Position numbers and translations under genes: made by a program. The notes under the pieces are model-generated. The model was given only the letters and a program-made list of their open reading frames with translations, was not told the origin of the DNA and did no database searches. Positions 1 to 8,665 of a DNA stretch of 56,086 bases are shown here, piece by piece (within the stretch, counting starts at the first letter, position 1; each line of letters starts with the position of its first letter). Where the stretch lies: the NCBI GenBank assembly GCA_030447865.1, contig JAUJOD010000007.1, positions 1-56,086 of the forward strand. Reading direction: 5' to 3'. The stretch is from Nocardioidaceae bacterium. GTDB lineage: Bacteria; Actinomycetota; Actinomycetes; Propionibacteriales; Nocardioidaceae.

Positions 1-240
1 CCCCCCTCGACCACCTCCCGAACCAGCCACCCCCTCTCAGTTTTTGTGAGTGGTGGTGTGCCGGGGGCTCTCCCTCCCCCCCGCGGGGGGGGCGGGCGCG
101 GGGGTGGGGGGGGGGGGGTTGTGGGGCCCCCCCCCCCGCGGGGGGCCCCCCGCCCCCCCGGGGCCCGCCCCCCCCCGGCCCGCCGCCGCCCCCCCCCCCC
201 ACCACCGGTCCGCCCCGGAACCCGCCCAGGGCAGCCGCGC
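1..240. other. Low-complexity G/C homopolymer stretch at window edge
   Basis: This stretch holds long runs of C and G (for example around 109-136 and 188-200) with almost no A or T. Several open frames cross it on both strands, but their products are only Pro/Gly/Arg-rich and none is credible. I see no gene here. It looks like a sequencing or assembly artefact at a contig end, or a true simple-sequence region that reads poorly. Confidence 0.6.
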
Positions 241-285
241 GACCCCACCCCCGTCCACGACCACCCGGACCCGCAAGGAGCAGAC

Positions 286-801
286 ATGACCGACACGACC
301 GCGGCCGGCCCCGCCCTCACCCGACTGGCCGTCAGCGCCACCCTGCACTGCCTCACCGGCTGCGCCATCGGGGAGGTTCTCGGCATGGTCATCGGCACCG
401 CACTGGGCTGGTCCGACCTGCAGACCGTCGCCTTGGCCGTCGCGCTCGCCTTCGTGTTCGGCTACGCCCTGACCATCCGGCCGGTGCTCAAGTCTGGCCT
501 CGCCCTGTCCGCGGCGATCCCGGTCGCGCTCGCCGCCGACACCATCTCCATCACCGTCATGGAGATCGTCGACAACGCAATCATGCTCAGCATCCCCGGC
601 GCGATGGACGCCGGGCTCACCAGCTGGCTGTTTTGGGGCAGCCTGGCCGTCGCCCTCGCCGTCGCGTTCCTGGTCACCGTGCCGGTCAACCGATGGCTGA
701 TCGTCCGCGGCCGAGGACACGCCGTCGTCCATCAGTACCACCACGCCGAGCACACCGCCCCGGCAATCAGCGACGAGCACCACGGCCACGCTGGCCACTG
801 A
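286..801 (+). CDS. DUF4396 family membrane protein with His-rich tail
   Basis: The protein has 171 residues. It shows about four hydrophobic segments between residues ~15 and ~140 and a histidine-rich cytoplasmic-like tail (residues ~145-171, with HHAEH and HHGHAGH). This layout matches DUF4396 proteins, whose function is unknown; the His-rich tail suggests metal binding, but that is inference. The start is the ATG at 286, preceded by AAGGAG at 275-280. Longer frames running upstream pass through the G/C homopolymer stretch and are rejected. No partner gene is adjacent: the next gene starts 229 bases downstream, and nothing else is visible in that gap. Confidence 0.75.
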   Translation: MTDTTAAGPALTRLAVSATLHCLTGCAIGEVLGMVIGTALGWSDLQTVALAVALAFVFGYALTIRPVLKSGLALSAAIPVALAADTISITVMEIVDNAIMLSIPGAMDAGLTSWLFWGSLAVALAVAFLVTVPVNRWLIVRGRGHAVVHQYHHAEHTAPAISDEHHGHAGH

Positions 802-1018
802 CCGGCTCCTGGCATGGCCGATCGGCGGAGAACTTCGCCCAGTTCTCTCAGGAAGGTCGATCAGAGGCGGGGGGGTGGGCACTCCCTGCTGAACCATGCT
901 GCCACGTGGTCATCCAGCTCGGGTCGGCGTCCTCAACGGTTCGGCGTACCGGCAGCCCGATTTGGGGCAGGTCTCCTGGGTCTCCCAGGGGGCCTAGGCG
1001 TTGCGGCAAGCCCGTGCA

Positions 1019-1024
1019 TACACT
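1019..1024 (+). promoter_or_regulatory. Putative -10 box of a leaderless transcript
   Basis: TACACT lies 6 nt before the ATG at 1031, and there is no Shine-Dalgarno sequence. This spacing is typical of leaderless actinobacterial genes. Confidence 0.5.
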
Positions 1025-1030
1025 CCGAAC

Positions 1031-1924
1031 ATGTTTGCTGAACGAGCCGCGAAGGCCATCGAGAACGTCACAGCCCTGGACCGACCGGCGAACGCGGTCG
1101 CGGAAGCCGTCGGCAAAGTGCTGAAGCCGGGACTGGTAAAGGACACGCTGTCGGGGACACAGCTTGGACATCCGGCTCATCCGGCGCTGATTGCGGTCCC
1201 GATCGGGTCGTGGCTCAGTGCCAGCTGGCTTGACCTCGTCGGTGGGCATGGCAGCCGCGACGCGGCGCGCAAGCTGGTCGCCCTAGGAGTGCTGTCCGCC
1301 GTACCGACCGCTCTCACGGGCGCGTCGGACTGGTCGGACACCTCTGGCGCCGAGCGTCGCGTGGGGTTCGTGCACGCGCTTGCCAACTCCACAGGTCTCG
1401 GCCTGTACGTCGCCTCGTGGCGAGCTCGGCGGCAGGGCAAGCACGCGAAAGGAGTGGGATTGGCGCTGGCCGGGGCCGGCGTCGTCGGTTTCAGTGGTTG
1501 GCTCGGCGGCCATCTCGCCTATGCCCTGGGAGTCGGGGTCGACACGACGGCGTTCACCGGCGCACCGGCGGAGTGGACCGACGTGGCAGCCGACGTCGAC
1601 CTTCTCGACGGGCAGCCGGTTGGCACCACTGTGGGCGTTGTGCCGATCGTGTTGCTCCGCCAAGGCAGCCGCATCTACGCGCTCAACGACCGCTGCACTC
1701 ATCGGGGTGGACCGCTGCACGAGGGTCAGGTCGTGGGCGACTGCATCGAGTGTCCGTGGCACGGCAGCCGCTTCCGCTTGGACAGTGGCGAGATCGAACG
1801 CGGCCCAGCCACCCAGTCGCAGCAAGCGTTCCAGGTTCGCGTCGACGCGGGTCGGGTGCTCGTACGTCGCAACGACGAGCAGCGCTCGTTGCGGACGAGC
1901 CCGGTCGCCTCGGTAACCCCCTAG
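1031..1924 (+). CDS. DUF2231 membrane domain fused to Rieske [2Fe-2S] ferredoxin domain
   Basis: The protein has 297 residues. The N-terminal half (about residues 40-175) is hydrophobic and matches the DUF2231 membrane domain; the C-terminal ~105 residues form a Rieske domain. All four cluster ligands are present: C222-x-H224 and C241-x2-H244, with the usual 16-residue spacing. The product is probably a membrane-anchored electron-transfer protein, with partner unknown. The ATG at 1031 was preferred to an upstream in-frame start because TACACT at 1019-1024 fits a leaderless promoter ending at this codon. No redox partner gene lies next to it; the gene downstream is on the other strand. Confidence 0.85.
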   Translation: MFAERAAKAIENVTALDRPANAVAEAVGKVLKPGLVKDTLSGTQLGHPAHPALIAVPIGSWLSASWLDLVGGHGSRDAARKLVALGVLSAVPTALTGASDWSDTSGAERRVGFVHALANSTGLGLYVASWRARRQGKHAKGVGLALAGAGVVGFSGWLGGHLAYALGVGVDTTAFTGAPAEWTDVAADVDLLDGQPVGTTVGVVPIVLLRQGSRIYALNDRCTHRGGPLHEGQVVGDCIECPWHGSRFRLDSGEIERGPATQSQQAFQVRVDAGRVLVRRNDEQRSLRTSPVASVTP

Positions 1925-1956
1925 CCGACATCGCGCCGACCGCTCGGAGAGGCCGC

Positions 1957-2919
1957 TCATGGGGCAGCGGAACGGCTCAGCTGGTCGGTAGAGCAGTGGA
2001 GTACGTCGATGTCGGTGCGTACCGCTCGTACGACGGGGTGGCGCAGCACGCCCACCGGCGTGACCTGCGAGTACTCCACCTCGACGATGAGCGGAGGATG
2101 ACTCAGGCCGTGCAACAACGCCGGGCGCAGTGCGGCGCTCACCCCAGCCGATGCCTTACCTACTGGCACCAGCTCGCCGGCCGGGTCGACCAGGAACAAC
2201 TGCAGCGACCGCGGTTCGGTCGGCGCCTCGGGAGCCCACTCGACGCCGCCGACCAAGCAGCTGAGCGTCTGGGTGGCCTTGATCTTCACCCAGTCCCTGG
2301 AGCGGCCAGGACGGTAACGGCTTTCGTGCTTCTTCGCGATGACGCCTTCCAGCCCTTGCTCGACCACCATCTCCCAGAGCGGTCCGACGTCGGCACTGAG
2401 CGGGGTCAGCGTGACCTGCTGAGGCCATGTGGTTGACAACTCCTCGAGCGCGGCTCGACGGCGGGCAAACAGCCAGCCCGTCGTGTCCTCGCCGTCGAGG
2501 GTCAGCAGGTCGAACACGTACAACCGAGCCGGCAGCTGACGTGCCAGCTGAGGTCCGGCCGACCGCTGAGCGGTGCGCCGATGCGTCAGTGGCCACGACG
2601 GCAGACCGTCTGGACCCGGTACGGCGATCTCTGCGTCCAGGACCAGCCTTCCACCGGCAGGCACACCGCTGCGCTGAGCCGCTAGCTGCTGCACCGCCGC
2701 AACGAGCTCGGGGTAGCGGCCGGTCAGGTCCAGACCGTTGCGTGACGTCATCGCCACCGCCGAGGCCGACCCGGCGCCGTCGGTCCGCTCATCGACTCCA
2801 GGCGGCTCAACGGTCACCAACGCACGAATCCCGTCGATCTTGAGGTCGAAGACGTACCCGCCCGCACTCAACCTGTCGAGGTCAGCCGGCGTGCCCCGCT
2901 CGGCCAGCATGAACCGCAT
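1957..2919 (-). CDS. ATP-dependent DNA ligase (LigC/LigD-ligase-domain type)
   Basis: This 320-residue protein joins DNA ends by an enzyme-adenylate route. The adenylation motif KIDGIR begins at K27, the lysine expected to carry AMP. The EGVIAK motif lies near residue 197 and a WVKIK motif about 15 residues further, followed by a C-terminal OB-fold-sized segment. There is no polymerase or nuclease domain, so it is a stand-alone ligase of the LigC type rather than full LigD. It is the last gene of a leftward group with UDP-glucose dehydrogenase and a glycosyltransferase, 21 bases behind the latter. That is an odd metabolic neighbour and probably just cotranscription. No Ku gene is visible in the window. 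Confidence 0.88.
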   Translation of the reverse strand: MRFMLAERGTPADLDRLSAGGYVFDLKIDGIRALVTVEPPGVDERTDGAGSASAVAMTSRNGLDLTGRYPELVAAVQQLAAQRSGVPAGGRLVLDAEIAVPGPDGLPSWPLTHRRTAQRSAGPQLARQLPARLYVFDLLTLDGEDTTGWLFARRRAALEELSTTWPQQVTLTPLSADVGPLWEMVVEQGLEGVIAKKHESRYRPGRSRDWVKIKATQTLSCLVGGVEWAPEAPTEPRSLQLFLVDPAGELVPVGKASAGVSAALRPALLHGLSHPPLIVEVEYSQVTPVGVLRHPVVRAVRTDIDVLHCSTDQLSRSAAP

Positions 2920-2940
2920 CGCGTTTCCTGGCTGCGCCGC

Positions 2941-3951
2941 TTACGACGGCAAGCCCACGCCGGCGCCCGAGGACGGGGAGCGGCCGGTTGCCGCCTCGGC
3001 CAGCAGCCCGTCCCAGTCCGCGAGGAATCGCCCGAGTCCGTAGCGAGACAACGCCGCCTCCCGGGCGGCGGCACCAACCGCCTGCGCCAGCCCGGGGTCG
3101 TGCACGTACCGCCACACCGCGGCAACGAGCTCCTCAAGGCGCGTCGACACCACTCCGGCCTGCGGCGGCACCGCCCGCACCGCTTCGGTGGCGGCCAGCG
3201 CGACGACCGGCATACCGAGATGCATCGCCTCGAGCAGCGACAACCCCAGCGAGGTCCACCGGGACGTGTGTAGGTAGACCCGCCGACGGGCCATCTCCCG
3301 GTGCATGTCCTGCTGTTGTGGCAGGTCCTCGAACGTCCGTAGCCGCTCAGGAGGGATGTGGAGCTTGCCGGGCAGCTCGTGCACGTTCATCCCGAAGACG
3401 TCCAGCGGGGCAGCGGCGGACAGGGCGGGCAGCAGATCCGTGCCGACCGCACGCCAGCGGCGTACCGGGTCGTTGATCGCGACTGCGGCCCGGGCCCAGT
3501 CGCCGGAATACTGATGACCCGGGTCGACGATGCCGTGCTCGACCACCTCGGTCCGCGCCGAGCCACAGTCCCAGAACAGCCGGTTGAAGTGGGTGACGTG
3601 CACGACGGGAATCTCCCGCTGGTCGGCAAGATGATGCCGGCTGGTGGCGGCACCGCCGCCTGGCGTGTTGTGCTCGACGTACACCGCCGGGACGTCGCGC
3701 CCCGGCTGCCGACCCGTCCACTCCTTCGCCAGGCCAAGCTCCGCTGGCCGCTGCAGGATGATGACGTCGAGGTCCTGGTGAGCCAGGGCATCAGGTGGCA
3801 CCTCGACAGCCTGAGCGGGCCAGTCCCAGGTGCGCGCGCGTCCCCTGCCGTCCGGTCCGCGATCGGGCAGCACCGGGAGCAGGTAGTCATGGCCGCCCTG
3901 CACGAAGGACGTGGTCCACGAGCCGTGCACATGCCACAGCAGCACCCGCAC
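2941..3951 (-). CDS. Family GT4-like glycosyltransferase
   Basis: This 336-residue protein has a GT-B fold signature. The C-terminal half carries GLSLLEAMHLGMPVVALA near residue 245, the E-x7-E-like nucleotide-sugar-binding region of GT4 enzymes. The N-terminal part (VRVLLWHVHGSW) starts directly on the first beta strand. The GTG at 3951 was chosen: GGGAGG lies 8 nt upstream, and the UDP-glucose dehydrogenase stop is at 3957-3959, so the two genes are separated by only 5 bases and probably coupled in translation. The adjacent UDP-glucuronate-forming enzyme suggests a UDP-uronate or UDP-pentose donor, but this is inference from context. Confidence 0.8.
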   Translation of the reverse strand: MRVLLWHVHGSWTTSFVQGGHDYLLPVLPDRGPDGRGRARTWDWPAQAVEVPPDALAHQDLDVIILQRPAELGLAKEWTGRQPGRDVPAVYVEHNTPGGGAATSRHHLADQREIPVVHVTHFNRLFWDCGSARTEVVEHGIVDPGHQYSGDWARAAVAINDPVRRWRAVGTDLLPALSAAAPLDVFGMNVHELPGKLHIPPERLRTFEDLPQQQDMHREMARRRVYLHTSRWTSLGLSLLEAMHLGMPVVALAATEAVRAVPPQAGVVSTRLEELVAAVWRYVHDPGLAQAVGAAAREAALSRYGLGRFLADWDGLLAEAATGRSPSSGAGVGLPS

Positions 3952-3956
3952 CGCAG

Positions 3957-5273
3957 TTACCTCCCTGCTCGCCCCAGGGCATGGAAAGCCCACCCAGCGG
4001 CCCGCCACTTGTCGGGGTCGAGTACGAGCCGGCCGTCGATGATTCGCGGAGCAGCGACCACCTCAGCCAGCGACACCGGGTCAACCCCGGCGAACTCCGC
4101 CCAGTCGGTGAGGACCAGCACAAGGTCAGCACCCTGACACGCCGCCTCGACACCCTCGACGTACTCGAGCTCAGGGTGCACGCGGCGGGCGTTCGGGGTG
4201 GCCTGCGGGTCGTACACCCGCACCGCGGCTCCTCGCGCCGCCAGTGTCGCCGCCACATCGAGCGCAGGGGAGTCACGTACGTCGTCGGAACCCGCTTTGA
4301 AGGCTGCCCCGAGGACGCCAACGGTGGTGCCGCGGGTCCTACCCCCGAGCAGCGCGACGGCCAAGTCGACGGTGCGGGCACGTTGGCGCATATTGATCGC
4401 GTCGACCTCACGGAGCAGCCCGGCCGGTTCACGAAGGCCGAGTTCCTCCGCACGCGCCACGAACGCCCGAGTGTCCTTCGGCAGGCACCCACCGCCGTAC
4501 CCCAGGCCGGGTGTCAGGAACAACGAGCCGATGCGCTCGTCCAGCCCGAGGATGGTGGTCAGGTCCGCGACATCGGCATCGGCGGCTTCGCACACCTCGG
4601 CCAGCAGGTTGACCAAGGAGATGCGGGTGGCCAGCATCGCGTTCGCTGACACCTTCGCCAGTTCGGCAGTGGCGAGATCGGTGTGCACCGAGTGGACGCC
4701 CGCAGCCAGCAGTGGGGCGTAGACGTCCCGCAGCACCTGGCCGGCAGCGTTCGTCTCTGCTCCGAAGACCAAGCGGTCCGGCCGCAAGGAGTCCTCCACC
4801 GCATGGCCTTCGCGCAAGAACTCCGGGTTCCAGGCGACGTCGACAGCAGATCCCGCGGGAGCGAGCTCGCGCAGCCAGACCCGGACCTTGGCGGCAGTGC
4901 CAACCGGGACTGTCGACTTCCCTACGACAACACACGCACGGTCCAGCAACGGCCCGAGCGAGGCCACCGCCGACCACAGCGCCGACAGGTCCGCAGCGGA
5001 GCTCCCAGCGCTTTGCGGCGTGCCGACGCAGACGAAGTGGACGTCACAGTCGCGGACAGCGGAGTAGTCGGTGTCAAAGGCCAGCCGACCGGTGCGCACA
5101 CCTTGGCGGAGCAGCTCAGCAAGTCCGGGCTCGTGGAACGGCGCGCGGCCGCTTTGGAGGAAGGCGATGCGCTCACGGTCGGTATCGATGCCCACCACGT
5201 GGTGCCCGCATGCGCTCAGGCAGGCGGCGTGGGTGGTTCCCAGGTAACCCGTCCCCAGCACAGAGATCCGCAC
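3957..5273 (-). CDS. UDP-glucose 6-dehydrogenase
   Basis: The enzyme oxidises UDP-glucose to UDP-glucuronate with two NAD+. The protein has 438 residues, a normal length. It opens with the Rossmann motif GTGYLG. The catalytic cysteine is C263 within GGGCLPKD. A C-terminal UDP-binding domain follows. The GTG at 5273 begins just before the first beta strand, with AGGGAA about 10 nt upstream; the frame remains open for 800 bases further upstream, but that part overlaps the divergent carbamoyltransferase and is not coding. The product is the substrate of the UDP-glucuronate decarboxylase at 16.5-17.5 kb, so the two probably supply UDP-xylose or UDP-glucuronate to the glycan locus between them. 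Confidence 0.92.
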   Translation of the reverse strand: MRISVLGTGYLGTTHAACLSACGHHVVGIDTDRERIAFLQSGRAPFHEPGLAELLRQGVRTGRLAFDTDYSAVRDCDVHFVCVGTPQSAGSSAADLSALWSAVASLGPLLDRACVVVGKSTVPVGTAAKVRVWLRELAPAGSAVDVAWNPEFLREGHAVEDSLRPDRLVFGAETNAAGQVLRDVYAPLLAAGVHSVHTDLATAELAKVSANAMLATRISLVNLLAEVCEAADADVADLTTILGLDERIGSLFLTPGLGYGGGCLPKDTRAFVARAEELGLREPAGLLREVDAINMRQRARTVDLAVALLGGRTRGTTVGVLGAAFKAGSDDVRDSPALDVAATLAARGAAVRVYDPQATPNARRVHPELEYVEGVEAACQGADLVLVLTDWAEFAGVDPVSLAEVVAAPRIIDGRLVLDPDKWRAAGWAFHALGRAGR

Positions 5274-5401
5274 GTGCGAAGGGTTCCCTAGCACGTGGCT
5301 TTCATGCAAGAGCCAGCGACTGGCCCCGATCTGCCAGACCGGGTGGCGGCCGCACTTGCCCTTCTTGGGAACTGGTGAGGAGCAGTGACACGGTTCACAA
5401 C

Positions 5402-5471
5402 CACTTCTCTGGACAAGAGAAGCACTTCTCTGCGGAGAATCGTTTCCCCCACAGACAAGTGGGCACTTCTC
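5402..5471. promoter_or_regulatory. Candidate operator: three CACTTCTC repeats plus a palindrome in the divergent promoter region
   Basis: CACTTCTC occurs at 5402-5409, 5423-5430 and 5464-5471. The offsets are 21 and 41 bases, close to two and four helical turns. The middle copy is half of a perfect 7-bp inverted repeat, AGAGAAG-CA-CTTCTCT, at 5416-5431. The site lies in the 249-base gap between divergent UDP-glucose dehydrogenase and carbamoyltransferase, where a shared regulator would bind. Confidence 0.5.
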
Positions 5472-5522
5472 GGAAGCGGAGCGGAATCCAGGCGGCGAGC
5501 AGCGCCAAGAAGGGAGCAGCCG

Positions 5523-7160
5523 GTGAAGGTCCTGGGCGTCAACGCGATCTTCCACGACCCGGCGGCGGCTCTGGTCATCGACGGCGTCACCGTCGCTGCG
5601 GCGGAGGAGGAGCGGTTCTCCCGGCGCAAGCACGGCAAGCGGCCGGTGCCGTTTGCGGCGTGGGAGCTGCCTGAGCTGGCGGCTTCCTGGTGCCTGGAGC
5701 ACGCGGGAATCGACGCCTCGGAGCTCGATGCTGTCGCCTACTCGTTCGACCCGGCGCTGGCGAAACCCGCCGAGCAGATGGGCCTGCACGACCCGTGGGA
5801 CCACCTGCGCCTGACGTATGCCCGCACCGCACCGAACTTCCTGGCCACCGCGCTGCCCGGGCTCGATCCCGCCGCGGTTCGGTATGTGCCGCACCATGTG
5901 GCGCATGCGGCATCCGCGGGCCTGGCGTCGCCGTACGACAGCGTCGATGTGTTGGTGCTCGACGGCCGGGGAGAGTCGGTCAGCCACCTGGCCGGTCGGT
6001 ACGACGACGGGATGCTGGAGGTGTTCGCCAGTCAGGCGCTGCCGCACTCGCTCGGTCTGCTCTACGAGGACGTCACGCAGCACCTCGGGTTCCTGCGCAG
6101 CAGCGACGAGTACAAGGTGATGGCGCTGGCGTCATACGGGACTCCGCGCTACCTCGATGAGCTGCGCGGATCGGTGTACACGACCGGTGACGGCGGGTTC
6201 CACACCGACCCGGTCGACTGGGCCAGCCTGGTGAAGCCGCGCGCCGCCTCCGAGCCGTGGACCGCAGACCATGCCGACCTCGCCGCCAGCGTGCAGCGCC
6301 GGCTCGAGGAGGTGCTGCTCGAGCTCGTGGAGGACCTGTCGCGCCGAAGCGGCGCTGACGTCCTCAGCCTCGCGGGCGGAGTCGCGCTCAACTGCGTCGC
6401 GAACAGCCGGATCGCCGCCGAGACGCCCTACCGATCGGTGTGGGTGCAACCGGCGGCAGGCGACTCCGGCACCGCGCTCGGCGGCGCGCTGCAGGTGGCT
6501 CGTGACGGCGGCGACATCACCGCACCCATGCCGGGCGCTGACCTGGGCCGCAGCTGGAGCGACGACGAGATCGAGGCCTGGCTGACCACGGCGCGAGTGC
6601 CCTACTCCCGGCCCGCCGATGTCGCGGACGCCGCCGCGGAGTGTCTGGCCGAGAACGGGATCGTGGCGTGGTTCCAGGGCCGCAGTGAGTACGGGCCGCG
6701 GGCCCTGGGTCACCGGTCGCTGCTGGCGCACCCCGGACACCCGGCCAACTTGGAGCGCCTCAACGACGTCAAGGGCCGCGAGCAGTTTCGGCCGGTCGCG
6801 CCGATGGTGCGCAGTGAGCGGGCTGCTGACATCTTCTCGCGCGGACCGTTGCCGTCGCCGTACATGCTGTTCGTCCACGACGTCGCACCGCACTGGCGGG
6901 ACCGGATCGCGGCCGTTGTGCACGTCGACGGCACCGCTCGGGTGCAAACAGTCGATTCCGCCGCCGAGCCGCTGGTCGCCCGCATGCTCGAGCGCTTCGA
7001 GCACCGCACCGGCTTGCCTGTCGTCATCAACACGAGCCTCAACACGGCGGGCCGGCCGATGGTCGACGACCCGCGCGACGCCTTGGAGTGCTTCGGCTCA
7101 GCCCCAGTCGACCTGTTGGCGATCGGTCCCTTCGTCGTACGTCGACCGGCAACGCCGTGA
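5523..7160 (+). CDS. Carbamoyltransferase of the NodU/TobZ family
   Basis: The enzyme moves a carbamoyl group from carbamoyl phosphate, through carbamoyl-adenylate, to a sugar hydroxyl. The protein has 545 residues, normal for the family. The N-terminal Kae1-like part holds the metal/ATP motif HHVAHA (H124, H125, H128). The C-terminal YrdC-like part has YGPRALGHRS starting at Y390. The GTG at 5523 has AGGGAG upstream with good spacing and begins on the expected VLGV strand; an upstream in-frame ATG at 5385 is rejected. It is the first gene of a long rightward operon, and its stop overlaps the next start (TGATG). The acceptor is probably the heptose or glycan made by the operon. Confidence 0.88.
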   Translation: MKVLGVNAIFHDPAAALVIDGVTVAAAEEERFSRRKHGKRPVPFAAWELPELAASWCLEHAGIDASELDAVAYSFDPALAKPAEQMGLHDPWDHLRLTYARTAPNFLATALPGLDPAAVRYVPHHVAHAASAGLASPYDSVDVLVLDGRGESVSHLAGRYDDGMLEVFASQALPHSLGLLYEDVTQHLGFLRSSDEYKVMALASYGTPRYLDELRGSVYTTGDGGFHTDPVDWASLVKPRAASEPWTADHADLAASVQRRLEEVLLELVEDLSRRSGADVLSLAGGVALNCVANSRIAAETPYRSVWVQPAAGDSGTALGGALQVARDGGDITAPMPGADLGRSWSDDEIEAWLTTARVPYSRPADVADAAAECLAENGIVAWFQGRSEYGPRALGHRSLLAHPGHPANLERLNDVKGREQFRPVAPMVRSERAADIFSRGPLPSPYMLFVHDVAPHWRDRIAAVVHVDGTARVQTVDSAAEPLVARMLERFEHRTGLPVVINTSLNTAGRPMVDDPRDALECFGSAPVDLLAIGPFVVRRPATP

Positions 7161-8665
7161 TGGACACCCTGGCAACGACCGTCGTGATCCCGACCGTGGG
7201 ACGGCCGAGCCTGCGCGTGCTGCTCGACGCCTTGGCCGCGGCCGCGGCAACGGGGCCAGCACCGCAGGCGGTGATCGTCGTCGACGACCGGGTCGACGGT
7301 GACCCGCTCGCGCCGACACTTGCCCATATCGCTCTCCGCAACCTGCACGTCGTCAGGTCGGGTGGGGGCGGCCCGGCCACGGCGCGCAACGTCGGTTGGC
7401 GGCTCGCTCGCACGGAGTGGGTGAGCTTCGTCGACGACGACGTCGTACCGGACCCTGACTGGCTCGGTCGGCTCGGGCGCGACCTGGCAACGGCTGCGCC
7501 GGATGTCGCCGGCATCGCGGGTCGGGTTCACGTGCCGCTGCCGCAGCACCGGCGCCCAACGGACTGGGAGCGGACCACCGCCGGGCTCGCGACCGCTCAA
7601 TGGATCACCGCCGACCTGACCTACCGGCGGTCGGCGTTGGCTGCGGTCGGTGGCTTCGACGAGCGGTTTCCCCGAGCGTTCAGGGAGGACGCCGACCTGG
7701 GACTGCGGATCTCCCGTTCCCAGGGCCGGATCACCACCGGACAACGACAGGTCGCGCACCCGGTCCGCCCCGCCGACGACTGGGTCAGTGTGCGGCAGCA
7801 GGCCGGCAACGCCGACGACGCCCTGATGCGCCGGCTGCATGGCAAGGCCTGGCGCTCGCTCGTGGGCGCACCGGCCGGACGCCGACCTCGTCACGTCGCG
7901 GTGACGGCGGCGGCCGCCGCCGCTGTGGGGCTAGCCCTGACCGGCCGACGCCGCGCTGCCGCGGTTGCGGCTCTCGGTTGGGTCAGCGGCGTTGCTGAGT
8001 TCGCTGCCGCCCGAATCGCACCGGGTCCGCGCGACAGCGACGAGATACGCCGCATGCTGCTGACCAGCGTGCTGATCCCGCCGGTCGCCAGCTGGCACAC
8101 CGTCAAGGGGATGTGGATCCATCGCCGCGCTCGTCCGTGGCGGGGGACGCCGGACCTCGTGCTCTTCGACCGGGACGGAACGCTCGTGCACGACGTGCCC
8201 TACAACGGTGACCCCCAGTTGGTCACGCCGGTCGACGGGGCCGGCGACGCCCTGGACCGGCTCCGTAACGTGGGCGTGCGGGTCGGGGTGATCACGAACC
8301 AGTCAGGCGTTGCGACCGGCCGCATCAGCGCCGATCAGGTCGACGCGGTCAACGCTCAGGTGGACCACTTTCTTGGACCGTTCGACGTCTGGCAGGTGTG
8401 CCCGCACGGCCGAGACGACGGGTGCGGCTGCCGTAAGCCCGCTCCGGGGATGGTCAAGGCTGCCTGCCAGGCGCTCGACGTCCCACCTGCCCGCTGCGTC
8501 GTCATCGGCGACATCGGCAGCGACGTCGAGGCCGCAGCTGCCGCCGGAGCAACCGGGATCTTGGTTCCGACTGCCGCCACCCGGCCCGAAGAAGTGGCCG
8601 GCGCCTCGTCGGTGGCCCTCGACCTCCAGGCGGCCGTTGAGCAGGTCTTGGCGGGTCACTGGTGA
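7160..8665 (+). CDS. Fusion: GT2 glycosyltransferase + GmhB-like heptose bisphosphate phosphatase
   Basis: This 501-residue protein joins two enzymes. Residues ~8-200 are a GT2 glycosyltransferase, with VVIPTVGR at the start and a DDD metal motif at 92-94. A hydrophobic linker spans ~235-305. Residues ~333-500 are a HAD phosphatase of the GmhB type: nucleophile D337 and D339 in FDRDGT, and a zinc-binding pattern C414-x-H416 with C422-x-C424. GmhB removes the 7- (or here possibly 1-) phosphate, depending on the step order, from manno-heptose 1,7-bisphosphate. The start is the ATG at 7160, overlapping the previous stop; a GTG at 7157 is also in frame. Fusion of a heptose-pathway phosphatase to a transferase is uncommon and ties both halves to one glycan. 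Confidence 0.85.
   Translation: MDTLATTVVIPTVGRPSLRVLLDALAAAAATGPAPQAVIVVDDRVDGDPLAPTLAHIALRNLHVVRSGGGGPATARNVGWRLARTEWVSFVDDDVVPDPDWLGRLGRDLATAAPDVAGIAGRVHVPLPQHRRPTDWERTTAGLATAQWITADLTYRRSALAAVGGFDERFPRAFREDADLGLRISRSQGRITTGQRQVAHPVRPADDWVSVRQQAGNADDALMRRLHGKAWRSLVGAPAGRRPRHVAVTAAAAAAVGLALTGRRRAAAVAALGWVSGVAEFAAARIAPGPRDSDEIRRMLLTSVLIPPVASWHTVKGMWIHRRARPWRGTPDLVLFDRDGTLVHDVPYNGDPQLVTPVDGAGDALDRLRNVGVRVGVITNQSGVATGRISADQVDAVNAQVDHFLGPFDVWQVCPHGRDDGCGCRKPAPGMVKAACQALDVPPARCVVIGDIGSDVEAAAAAGATGILVPTAATRPEEVAGASSVALDLQAAVEQVLAGHW

Noticed and set aside
37-897. Long open frame on the minus strand at the left edge
   Set aside because: It runs through G/C homopolymers and antisense to the DUF4396 gene. 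Its product is low-complexity Asp/Gly/Arg.
1957-2919. Full LigD/NHEJ locus
   Set aside because: Only the ligase domain is present. No Ku, polymerase or nuclease domain lies in the window.
5274-6083. N-terminal extension of the UDP-glucose dehydrogenase frame
   Set aside because: The family starts at the Rossmann strand encoded from 5273. The extension overlaps the carbamoyltransferase antisense and has no family-like sequence.
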